64,000 nt of DNA from Eubacterium_U album (GTDB lineage Bacteria; Bacillota; Clostridia; Lachnospirales; Lachnospiraceae), in contig NZ_JAODBU010000002.1 of NCBI RefSeq assembly GCF_025336545.1, forward strand, positions 457,107 through 521,106, read 5' to 3'. Positions 16,254 to 23,727 of this stretch are shown one piece after another (the stretch's first letter is position 1; every line of letters begins with the position of its first letter). The notes under the pieces were generated by a model, which saw only the letters and a list, made by a program, of their open reading frames with translations, had not been told where the DNA came from and did not search any database. Both the position numbers and the translations under genes were made by a program.

Positions 16254-17336
16254 CTATTTCATTTTTTCTAATTTGCCCATTGAGCAGGCAACCATTTCTT
16301 TTGTAATTTTATAAGGATTATGCTCTATATCTTTCATGGCAACTGCATTTTCAGCCAATTCTTCTAACTTGTCCTTTCCAAATTCTAAATCTGCAAGGCA
16401 TGTTGGAAGACCTACATCTTTACTAAACTTATACACTTTTTCAAAGTCTTCTTCATTCTTATCTACAAGCAGCAAATTTAATACACCATAACTTACTACT
16501 TCTCCGTGCAAATGATTCTTTTCTATGTGTGGATATGCCGTAAGAGAATAAAATATTGCATGGGCAAGTCCTGTGTTGTAATCAATTATATGCTCCGCTG
16601 TCAAAAATATAGATGCAATACCTGTTGAAACTATAATTGCTAATACAACCTGTTCATAGGCATATGAAACTTCCTGCGCATTATTTGATTCCATTGCTTC
16701 TTTTCCATATCGAAGAACAGGTTCATAACACATTTTACTTACATCTACACCCATCTGTGTATAGTGATTTAATTCTTCTCCTCTTGAAGACATTGTACTT
16801 TCAAAGTACTTTGCCATAGTATCACCCATTCCTGCCCACATATATCTTGAAGGGGAATGTACTAAAATATCCGTATCAATAAATGCATGTACCGGTGGTG
16901 CCTGAAAGAAAAACGGTTCTTTAAATCTTCCATCAGGATAGTACATAATGGAAACACTTGTGCAGGCAGAACAGTTTGACGCTATTGTTGGGAATGAAAA
17001 TACAGGTTTACCACATTTTACCCCAAGACATTTTCCAGTATCTGTTGATTTTCCTCCACCAATTGAGAAAATCATATCTGCTTGTTTTACCAAATCATTT
17101 TCCATTAATTTTTCTACATTTTCGTAAGTTGCTTCTCCACCATACCAGATAAAATCTAATATTTCTAATTTTGATTCTTTGCAGGCTGCTATTATTTTAT
17201 CCTTTGCGGCTGCAATTGCTTTATGCCCACCTATAGCAATAACCTTTGTACCATATGGCTCACAAATTTCAGGTATTTTATTATATACTTTATCTCCAAT
17301 TGAATAACTTGGAAGATGCATACTGTAATTTTCCAT
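16254..17336 (-). CDS. Iron-containing alcohol dehydrogenase, GldA/HcxA type
   Basis: A 360-residue NAD(P)-dependent dehydrogenase. The nucleotide-binding loop is SIGGGKSTDTGK (about residue 93), followed by PTIASNCSACTSVSIMY, and the metal-ligand region has GMGDTMAKYFE (Asp), TAEHIIDYNTGLAHAIFYSL and KNHLHGEVVSYG (His residues), as in glycerol dehydrogenase relatives. The SNCSACTS sequence is closer to the HcxA/YbdH hydroxycarboxylate dehydrogenase branch than to classical GldA. The substrate cannot be fixed from sequence. The ribosome binding site is weak (GGAAAC). It probably heads a two-gene unit with the SurA-like gene. Confidence 0.85.
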   Translation of the reverse strand: MENYSMHLPSYSIGDKVYNKIPEICEPYGTKVIAIGGHKAIAAAKDKIIAACKESKLEILDFIWYGGEATYENVEKLMENDLVKQADMIFSIGGGKSTDTGKCLGVKCGKPVFSFPTIASNCSACTSVSIMYYPDGRFKEPFFFQAPPVHAFIDTDILVHSPSRYMWAGMGDTMAKYFESTMSSRGEELNHYTQMGVDVSKMCYEPVLRYGKEAMESNNAQEVSYAYEQVVLAIIVSTGIASIFLTAEHIIDYNTGLAHAIFYSLTAYPHIEKNHLHGEVVSYGVLNLLLVDKNEEDFEKVYKFSKDVGLPTCLADLEFGKDKLEELAENAVAMKDIEHNPYKITKEMVACSMGKLEKMK

Positions 17337-17586
17337 TTATTTTTTATGTTTCCTTTGCTAAAGTAAAATTAATATTATAGGTAAAGGCAGATTATAAATA
17401 GCTCTGTGAATATTCCTAAGTCATTCACAAAATGAGCATCAATACTTTATGCTTTTGCCCTATCATATAAAGTATAGCACAAATCCGAGAATTTTTTCAC
17501 TTAATAAAAACATTGCTTATTTAACGTTTTAGCGATAATATTTTTAATGACTATCTACACATTTACAAATTCCGGAGGTTTTTCAA

Positions 17587-18528
17587 ATGATAAATATATC
17601 CGTTCTTTTTAATCAGCTCATTATGCTTTTTTTAATTATATGTACCGGATATCTTGCATATAAATTACAATATTTTGACGAACTTACTAATAAGAAATTA
17701 AATAAACTGGTTGTAAATATAACCCTACCCATGACAACAATAGATTCTGTTTTGTCTATGGCACAACGTCCTAAAGGTTCAACTGTGTTATTCGTATTTA
17801 TTGCTTCAATTGTTTTATACGCAGTATTACCTATTATCAGTTTTATAATAATTAAATTAATTAAAATGCCTTTCAATACACAAGGCATATATACTTTTAT
17901 GCTAACTTTTTCAAATGTAGGATTTATGGGTTTTCCTGTTATTCAGGCTGCATTTGGCTCTGAGCAGGGAACTACCGCTGTATTTTATGCAGCCATTCTC
18001 AACATTATATTTACCTGTTGTACATTTACTTATGGAGTAGTTTTAATAGGATATGGGACTGCGAAAAAGATGGCCTTTACATTAAAAAACATATTATCAC
18101 CAGGTATAATATGCTCTTTGCTTTCCATTGTAATTTATGCATTAGACATAAGTTTTCCTATTCCTATAACAAATGCAATATCAATACTTGGTAATCTGAC
18201 CTCACCACTTGCAATGATGTTAATTGGTTCAACGTTAGCATCTATGAAAATAGGTGAAATATTTAAAGATAAAAGAGTTTACTTATTTACATTTGTCAAG
18301 CTAATTATTATTCCACTAATTTGTTATCCATTATTTCAACTATTCATTAAAGATACTTTAGTTAGAAATGTCTTTTTTATTGAATCACTAATGCCTGTAG
18401 CAAATACAGCACTTATATTTGCCACAGAATATGATTTAGACAAAAAATTAACTTCAAGAACTATTTTTTTAACAACACTTTTATCTCTATTTACAATCCC
18501 TGCATTTTTATATTTATTTGCAGTTTAA
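17587..18528 (+). CDS. AEC-family (auxin efflux carrier type) transporter
   Basis: A 313-residue membrane carrier with ten hydrophobic segments arranged as two five-helix repeats. It begins LFNQLIMLFLIICTGYLAYKL and contains TFSNVGFMGFPVIQAAFG, a conserved stretch of the AEC/PIN/malate permease family, and at the end VANTALIFATEYDLDKKL. Bacterial members move organic acids or amino-acid-like anions; the substrate here is unknown. GGAGG lies eight bases before the ATG. Its 250-base upstream region contains an ATACTTTATG/CATATAAAGTAT palindrome near 17430-17475 that may hold a regulatory site. Confidence 0.9.
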   Translation: MINISVLFNQLIMLFLIICTGYLAYKLQYFDELTNKKLNKLVVNITLPMTTIDSVLSMAQRPKGSTVLFVFIASIVLYAVLPIISFIIIKLIKMPFNTQGIYTFMLTFSNVGFMGFPVIQAAFGSEQGTTAVFYAAILNIIFTCCTFTYGVVLIGYGTAKKMAFTLKNILSPGIICSLLSIVIYALDISFPIPITNAISILGNLTSPLAMMLIGSTLASMKIGEIFKDKRVYLFTFVKLIIIPLICYPLFQLFIKDTLVRNVFFIESLMPVANTALIFATEYDLDKKLTSRTIFLTTLLSLFTIPAFLYLFAV

Positions 18529-18579
18529 TCTATTTTATAATATAGAATCTTCTAATTATTTTGTGTTTGGTGTCTTTAC

Positions 18580-18638
18580 AAAAAAATCAGAAGCAATATT
18601 GCGTTTATTAAATTCACAATATTACTTCTGATTTTTTT
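18580..18638. terminator. Bidirectional terminator
   Basis: AAAAAATCAGAAGcAATATTG and CAATATTaCTTCTGATTTTTT form a stem of about 20 bp with A and T runs on either side, serving the AEC gene from the left and the EamA gene from the right. Confidence 0.85.
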
Positions 18639-18745
18639 ACTAAAAGTGTATTTTATATTTATAAATTTTTATAAAACTGTTGTTCGTTATAGTTAATATA
18701 AACTTATTTGGTATATTAAACTGCTTATTCTATATCTTATATTCT

Positions 18746-19159
18746 CTAAATAACCATGAACAAAGTTCCTGACGTGATAAGTATGCATCCTATAATTGAT
18801 TTTGATGTAAAATCTTCATGCAAAAATACAAAAGCCATAATCAAAGTTATCACTACACTTAATTTGTCTATTGGAACTACCTTTGACGCATCTCCCATCT
18901 GTAATGCTTTATAGTAGCACAACCATGAAGCTCCTGTGGCCAGCCCTGACAAAATCAAAAATATCCAACTTTTCTTTCCTATTTCCGTAATTCCCGATTG
19001 ATTATTAGTCAGAAATACCATTGCCCATGCCATAATTAAAACTACCAGAGTTCTTATGGCTGTAGCCAGATTAGAATTAACTCCATCTATTCCAACTTTA
19101 GCAAGTATAGATGTTAAAGCTGCAAATACAGATGACAAAATTGCAAATACCAACCACAT
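18746..19159 (-). CDS. Small EamA-domain (DMT-type) membrane protein
   Basis: A 137-residue protein with five predicted hydrophobic helices and one EamA unit: MWLVFAILSSVFAALTSILAKVGI, then a second and third helix, WLCYYKALQMGDASKVVPIDKLSVVITL and LITSGTLFMVI. Full-length EamA carriers have two such units, so this half-size form probably dimerises, like EmrE-type small multidrug carriers. The ATG at 19159 has GAGG at better spacing than the ATG two codons earlier. The gene begins a few bases after the SEC-C gene and is likely cotranscribed. Substrate unknown. Confidence 0.85.
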   Translation of the reverse strand: MWLVFAILSSVFAALTSILAKVGIDGVNSNLATAIRTLVVLIMAWAMVFLTNNQSGITEIGKKSWIFLILSGLATGASWLCYYKALQMGDASKVVPIDKLSVVITLIMAFVFLHEDFTSKSIIGCILITSGTLFMVI

Positions 19160-19171
19160 TGTCATTCACCT

Positions 19172-20083
19172 CTATCTTCCGCAACAATATTTATATTTCT
19201 TTCCACTTCCGCAAGGGCATTTATCATTAGGATAAACTTTCTTTGTCTTAACAACCGGCTGATTAACTAATCTTTTGCCCATATTGTCAAATGTCCAAGG
19301 AATTGAATCATCTATTCTGGTAGGATTAGAAATTACCTTTCTTGCTGCTTTATTTTCGCCGGTGTTTTCTTTAACTACAGAACTTACTAATTCAACATTA
19401 GAAGGACCATTAGGAAGTTCTCCATAAACACCTATTGTATTTATTTCCTCAACAGTTGGAATATAATATTTACTTTCATCTTTTATAGAATTGTCTTCTG
19501 AATCAGACAATCTCTTATGAGATACAACGTTATCATTAACTTCAAATTCATTATATACTTCCGGTATACTTTCAATTCTGTTAATTAACTCTTCTGTGCT
19601 TTCATTATAATTAATTCCATCTTTCATAATCTGCATAAGCAAATCTATCGAAATCTTTCCATATAATACACACATTGTTCTCAAACTGCTTAATAAGAAA
19701 CTGGTCACTTTACGTTTCTCATTAAACTCTTTATTTTCTATTTTTTCAAGTACTGCCTGAACTTCTACCGGCACTACTATTTCACCATTATTCATTCCGC
19801 CTAAATAACCGGCTGCATATAATTTTTCATATAAAGCATCGTTAGACTTTCCACCTTCAGTTGAAGTAATTTCTTTTTTAACTGCTTCAATTTCTTCATT
19901 TGTAAGATATTGGAAATATTTTTCTACTTCTTCGTCATTCAACATATGTTCTACAATTTTATCAATCAATTGTTCTTTATTAAGTGTTGAATAACCTCTT
20001 ATCTTTTTCTGCTTAGCAATGTCTTTTAATTCATTTTTGAGAAAATCATTAAAAATTTCTTTTAAAGCTGTACCTTTTTTCAT
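19172..20083 (-). CDS. SEC-C motif protein with N-terminal Rho/SAP-like region
   Basis: A 303-residue cytoplasmic protein. The C terminus NDKCPCGSGKKYKYCCG is the SEC-C zinc motif (CxCx8CC), as at the end of SecA and many orphan proteins, which may bind ribosomes or protein partners. The first 50 residues (LKDIAKQKKIRGYSTLNKEQLIDKIVEHML) resemble a SAP/Rho N-terminal nucleic-acid helix pair. The middle is predicted helical without a recognised domain. AGAGAGG precedes the ATG. The physiological role is unknown. Confidence 0.8.
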   Translation of the reverse strand: MKKGTALKEIFNDFLKNELKDIAKQKKIRGYSTLNKEQLIDKIVEHMLNDEEVEKYFQYLTNEEIEAVKKEITSTEGGKSNDALYEKLYAAGYLGGMNNGEIVVPVEVQAVLEKIENKEFNEKRKVTSFLLSSLRTMCVLYGKISIDLLMQIMKDGINYNESTEELINRIESIPEVYNEFEVNDNVVSHKRLSDSEDNSIKDESKYYIPTVEEINTIGVYGELPNGPSNVELVSSVVKENTGENKAARKVISNPTRIDDSIPWTFDNMGKRLVNQPVVKTKKVYPNDKCPCGSGKKYKYCCGR

Positions 20084-20573
20084 TAATTTAAATCCTCTCT
20101 TCTAAACGTTTAATATTTCCCTAGTTCGCGTTGATAAGCTCTTATATTATCTGCTATTTTCAACTCTAAGAACGCTTGTTTGCCGATAAAAGTATAGCAA
20201 ACTCAATTATTTTTTTCAATTGTTTTATTAAATTGAAGGTTATCATTCATATAAACCATTAGTTAATTTTTCAAATTTTATATTTCCTATTTCTAAATTT
20301 TATACTTATTTGATTTTTAATTCGTCAAATATTGAGTATGTATCACCAATATTTCTTTTAAATTATATGTTTTTTTACTAAAAAACGCACATTTTTTCAT
20401 ATTATCAGCAATTTTCTGTATTTTTTCATTTAAACAACATACCTTTTACTTTTTTTCTTTAATTCGACAAATATCTTTCTATACTCTACACATCTTTGGG
20501 TGTGGTTTTAGTGTGAATTTATTTCATTACTATTCCTGCCGTAAATCTTATGGCAGAAGAATGGAGAATTAAT
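20084..20573 (+). promoter_or_regulatory. agrBD upstream region with 17-base direct repeats
   Basis: No gene is supported in this 490-base gap. Two near-identical 17-mers, TTTAATTCG(T/A)CAAATAT, lie at 20316-20332 and 20458-20474; the second overlaps the place where a -35 would serve TATACT at 20480-20485, which otherwise has no good -35. Just before the agrB ribosome binding site, CTGCCgTAA/TTATGGCAG (20536-20556) forms a small hairpin. Activator-dependent transcription of agrB is inferred. Confidence 0.45.
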
Positions 20574-21152
20574 ATGCAAAGTCTTATCGATGAATTAAAA
20601 GATGAATACGGCTACAGCAGTTATGATATAGCAATGGTAAAATATGTACTTACAAGCATCTTTTATGAATTTTCAAAACTTATTATTTTCGGTATATTTT
20701 TTGGATTTTTAGGTTATTTTAAATCATTCTTAGTTTCTTTGATTTTGCTTTTATTTTTAAGAATTAACATCGGTGGAATTCATTGTAAACATTATATTAC
20801 ATGTTTTTTATTAACATTTGTCGTTTTATTTTCTTCAATTATACTACTTCCCAAACTTTTATTTGTAGCACCTATATTAATAATTTCCATATGTACAATA
20901 TGTATGATTATCAATTATAAAATAGGTCCAATAGCATCACCGTTCAGACCTTCGCCTGACAGTATTTTGATTAAGAAATGTCGAAATACCGGATTTGTTA
21001 TAATTTTTATTTTTATTATTTTTGTTAGCTTTTTCCATGAATTCAGCTTATTTGCTACATACTTTCAAGTTGGATTCTGGACTATTGTGTTACATACAGC
21101 GCAATTATTTATTGCTAAAATCTCAAAAAAGGAGGAATGTGCTAATGCGTAA
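20574..21152 (+). CDS. agrB: Accessory gene regulator B (AgrB) peptide-processing protease
   Basis: A 192-residue membrane endopeptidase that trims and cyclises the AgrD precursor and helps export it. The catalytic His and Cys are in GGIHCKHYITC, with the spacing Hx6C of Staphylococcus AgrB (His77/Cys84). Five to six hydrophobic segments and the PFRPSPDS loop also fit the family. The ATG at 20574 is chosen because GGAG lies eight bases upstream; the frame is open further left. Its 3' end overlaps the agrD start by eight bases. It is the only agrB in the window. Confidence 0.93.
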   Translation: MQSLIDELKDEYGYSSYDIAMVKYVLTSIFYEFSKLIIFGIFFGFLGYFKSFLVSLILLLFLRINIGGIHCKHYITCFLLTFVVLFSSIILLPKLLFVAPILIISICTICMIINYKIGPIASPFRPSPDSILIKKCRNTGFVIIFIFIIFVSFFHEFSLFATYFQVGFWTIVLHTAQLFIAKISKKEECANA

Positions 21153-21282
21153 ATTCAAACTTTCTACTTTAAACACACTTTGTACATTGTGTTTAGCATT
21201 ATCATGGGGTTTTAAATTTTCAAAAGTTAGCTTTTGTTTCTTTGGGGAACCTAAACTTCCTCGCAAAGAAGACTTTGAATAA
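21145..21282 (+). CDS. agrD: AgrD-like cyclic autoinducer peptide precursor
   Basis: A 45-residue precursor. It has the AgrD layout: a basic amphipathic leader (MRKFKLSTLNTL...), a short core with Cys31 in SFCFFGEP, and an acidic tail with the conserved EPKLP motif (GEPKLPRKEDFE) recognised by AgrB. A strong GGAGG (in AAAGGAGGAATG) lies ten bases before the ATG and the gene overlaps agrB. AgrB would cleave after the core and form a thiolactone with Cys31. Only two residues separate Cys31 from Gly-Glu-Pro, which is short for a five-residue ring, so the ring boundary is uncertain. Two more Cys lie in the leader. Confidence 0.85.
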   Translation: MRKFKLSTLNTLCTLCLALSWGFKFSKVSFCFFGEPKLPRKEDFE

Positions 21283-21305
21283 TTAACCTTCATAATCTTT
21301 TACTC

Positions 21306-21377
21306 CAAAAAATCTGCCTTCATTGACACACCCGACAGTCTGTATGACCGTCATTACAATGAAAGGCAGATTTTTAT
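21306..21377. terminator. Bidirectional terminator between agrBD and agrCA-like genes
   Basis: AAAAAATCTGCCTtCATTG and CAATGAAaGGCAGATTTTTA form the stem between the convergent agrBD and kinase genes. Confidence 0.85.
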
Positions 21378-21451
21378 TTGTTGATTATTACGATGTAGAC
21401 ACAAAATTATTATGTTGTGGCAAAAGGCCTCAACTTTGATGCCTATGGAAT

Positions 21452-22807
21452 TTATTTTTCAATTATTACTGAAAACTTTATTGTATTTCCAATTTTAGTC
21501 ATTATGTTTTCTACTAAAATATCAAACTTATATTTATCCTGATATTCTTTTATTTTGTTAAGACCAATTCCTCTATCTTCACCTTTTGTAGAATATCCTT
21601 TTTCAAACATCTTAATTATCTCATCCTCCGTACAATATGTATAAGGATTTGAGACCTCAACTATTACTTTCTTTTCAGTTTCAGCTATTTTAATTGTAAT
21701 GTTTTCTTTTTTTTCACAGTCATTATTGCCCTTTACACTTCCTTCATTTCCACACTCATTATTATCTCTTATATTTTCCCAGTTATTTTGTGTAGTTTTA
21801 TTTGAAAGAATTGCATCTCTTGCATTATCTATTAATATTCCAAGAATTTCTATGAAATCATAAACTGATATGTATTTAAATTCTCCAGTGCATAAATTTA
21901 CATCATACGTTGTTTCTACACCCATATTTTCAGTTTCTTTTAATTTGCCAAATAAAAATCCTGCGATAATAGGTTCATTAATTCTATATAAAATACTATT
22001 ATACTTATTTTCTTCAGAGATTCTGTTCTTATATTCATTCTTTCGCTGTTTTATCTTTTCATTGTTTTCTTCATTTTCCAGAGCTGATAAAGCAAGCAAA
22101 TGATTATTAAAATCGTGCTGATTTTTACGTACAACATCTATCAGACTTTTAAAGGAATCATTATATATTCTAGTCATTTCTAACTGCTTTTGCTTTAATT
22201 TAACTTCGTAAGTTGACTGCTGCCATCTATAGATGGCAAATATTACTATAACAAACAATAAGCCTCCTGTAAGATATGCATCTGTCATAATAAAATTGTC
22301 TTTTTTGAACTTATAAAGATAATATGCAAGAATTAATCCATTTACTAATATACACACCATCCCCCTCTTTTCTTTATCAACAATTATATTGTGTAATATC
22401 TTATATAATTTTGATTTCTGTGAAAAGAATACAAATATCAGAACAGCTATGTTTATAAACAATGCCATAAAATTTTCATTTTTAATGAACTTATAAATAA
22501 GAAGACTTGCAGGTATGTACATTATCATTTGCGTAACTGATACAATGAGCATTGTCAACATGCAGTTATAAACAGAATTTACAATACTGTCACCAAACTG
22601 AAGCATCGAATAAATAATGAAAAACAAATACATTATTAACATTGTCTCTTTAAAAAGCACTTCTTCATTAACTAAATACATATAAATTATCTCTAAACTT
22701 ATAAAACTTAATGTATAAATGGAAATTATATTTTTTCGACCATATAAGTTATGTATGCATATTATTACAGATATTATTTCAAAAAAATAAATTAAAATCT
22801 CACTCAT
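21452..22807 (-). CDS. agrC: AgrC-like sensor histidine kinase
   Basis: A 451-residue membrane kinase, probably the receptor for the AgrD-derived peptide made next door. Six or seven hydrophobic segments occupy residues 1-195; the phospho-acceptor region is VVRKNQHDFNNHLLAL (about residue 235), and the GHKL ATPase shows ILIDNARDAIL (N box) and KGEDRGIGLNKIKEYQDKY (G box). A low-complexity insert rich in Asn, Glu and Lys (about residues 345-375) breaks the ATPase domain between the N box and the next strand. It overlaps the response-regulator gene (ATGAGTGA). Convergent to agrBD, an unusual but known arrangement. Confidence 0.9.
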   Translation of the reverse strand: MSEILIYFFEIISVIICIHNLYGRKNIISIYTLSFISLEIIYMYLVNEEVLFKETMLIMYLFFIIYSMLQFGDSIVNSVYNCMLTMLIVSVTQMIMYIPASLLIYKFIKNENFMALFINIAVLIFVFFSQKSKLYKILHNIIVDKEKRGMVCILVNGLILAYYLYKFKKDNFIMTDAYLTGGLLFVIVIFAIYRWQQSTYEVKLKQKQLEMTRIYNDSFKSLIDVVRKNQHDFNNHLLALSALENEENNEKIKQRKNEYKNRISEENKYNSILYRINEPIIAGFLFGKLKETENMGVETTYDVNLCTGEFKYISVYDFIEILGILIDNARDAILSNKTTQNNWENIRDNNECGNEGSVKGNNDCEKKENITIKIAETEKKVIVEVSNPYTYCTEDEIIKMFEKGYSTKGEDRGIGLNKIKEYQDKYKFDILVENIMTKIGNTIKFSVIIEK

Positions 22808-23534
22808 TTTTCAACCTGCTCATAAATTCTTTTTTTAATCTAGGGCCTATTTCAAGTTCTCCATAATTATTTATAAGTTTAATATATCTGTTAACTGAGT
22901 CTATACTTAAAATATAGTTCATATTTACAACAACATGTTTATTACATTGTGCAAAATTGTTATCTCCTAACTCCTGAATAATACTCTTACATGACGCATA
23001 TGGTGCCTTATGTACTCCATCTGTGCAATGATATTCTATGTACCTGTTTCTGTTCTCTACATATACAATATCTTTTGTCTGAAGTGAGAACAAAATTCCG
23101 TCTCTTTTATAATATATTATCTTCGATTCTTCCTTCGGAGTTTCAAATTCTAATACTTCTTTAACTGTATCCATAAGTTCATTGATGTCATAAGATTTTT
23201 CAAAGTAGCGATAACAGTGCAAATAACTGTATGAATGTAACTTAGGGTCTTCTAAAGATGATGTGATTATAATTGGTGTAAATTTGTATTCAGGTATGGT
23301 TCGTATTCTTTCAACGAATTTAATTCCTGACACATCTCCTAAAGCATTTGTATCAAGAATTATATCCACTATAAATACGCTTATATTTTCTTCTAACGCA
23401 TATTTATATGCCTGCGCACTATCTTTTGCCTTGTAAACATTTATGTCTGTAATATTTGACAATTTGCTACAAATCATATCCATGTATTGTTCACTATCTT
23501 CTATAACCAGAATATTTTTCTTCTGCACTGTCAT
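22800..23534 (-). CDS. agrA: AgrA-like LytTR response regulator
   Basis: A 244-residue regulator. The receiver domain begins KKNILVIEDSEQYMDMI with the acidic pair, has the phospho-acceptor Asp in VFIVDIILDTNALGDVSG, and a longer loop after it than usual. The LytTR domain covers about residues 145-240 (YYKRDGILFSLQTKDIVYVENRNRYIEYHC...NMNYILSIDSVNRYIKL). GAGG lies ten bases before the ATG. It heads the operon with the AgrC-like kinase. Its targets probably include the agrBD promoter and perhaps the exporter promoter at 27.6 kb; this is inference. Confidence 0.9.
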   Translation of the reverse strand: MTVQKKNILVIEDSEQYMDMICSKLSNITDINVYKAKDSAQAYKYALEENISVFIVDIILDTNALGDVSGIKFVERIRTIPEYKFTPIIITSSLEDPKLHSYSYLHCYRYFEKSYDINELMDTVKEVLEFETPKEESKIIYYKRDGILFSLQTKDIVYVENRNRYIEYHCTDGVHKAPYASCKSIIQELGDNNFAQCNKHVVVNMNYILSIDSVNRYIKLINNYGELEIGPRLKKEFMSRLKNE

Positions 23535-23600
23535 TGATTATTTTCCTCTTCTTTTAGGTTTTTACTCATATTGGTTCTGTAAAATTCAGCTTATTTATCA

Positions 23601-23630
23601 ATGATACTATGGATGTGTGCGTTTTTTCAA
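23601..23630 (-). promoter_or_regulatory. Promoter of the agrA-agrC-like operon
   Basis: TTGAAA (23625-23630), 18 bases, TATCAT (23601-23606), about 70 bases upstream of the regulator start. A 12-codon frame whose TGA overlaps the regulator ATG lies in the leader but has no ribosome binding site. Confidence 0.5.
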
Positions 23631-23727
23631 GTTACAATAATTTTTTATTTTTCTTTTTTAATAAAATACTTGCTCTTATTCCAATATGGCTATCTATAAC
23701 TCCGATACTACTTAAATCCTGTAGCAA

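Noticed and set aside
16254..17336. Assigning the dehydrogenase to the glycyl-radical pathway
   Set aside because: It lies 35 kb away in a different unit, so any shared pathway is only speculation.
23530..23580. A 12-codon leader peptide overlapping the agrA-like start
   Set aside because: It has no ribosome binding site and no stem-loop pair typical of attenuation.
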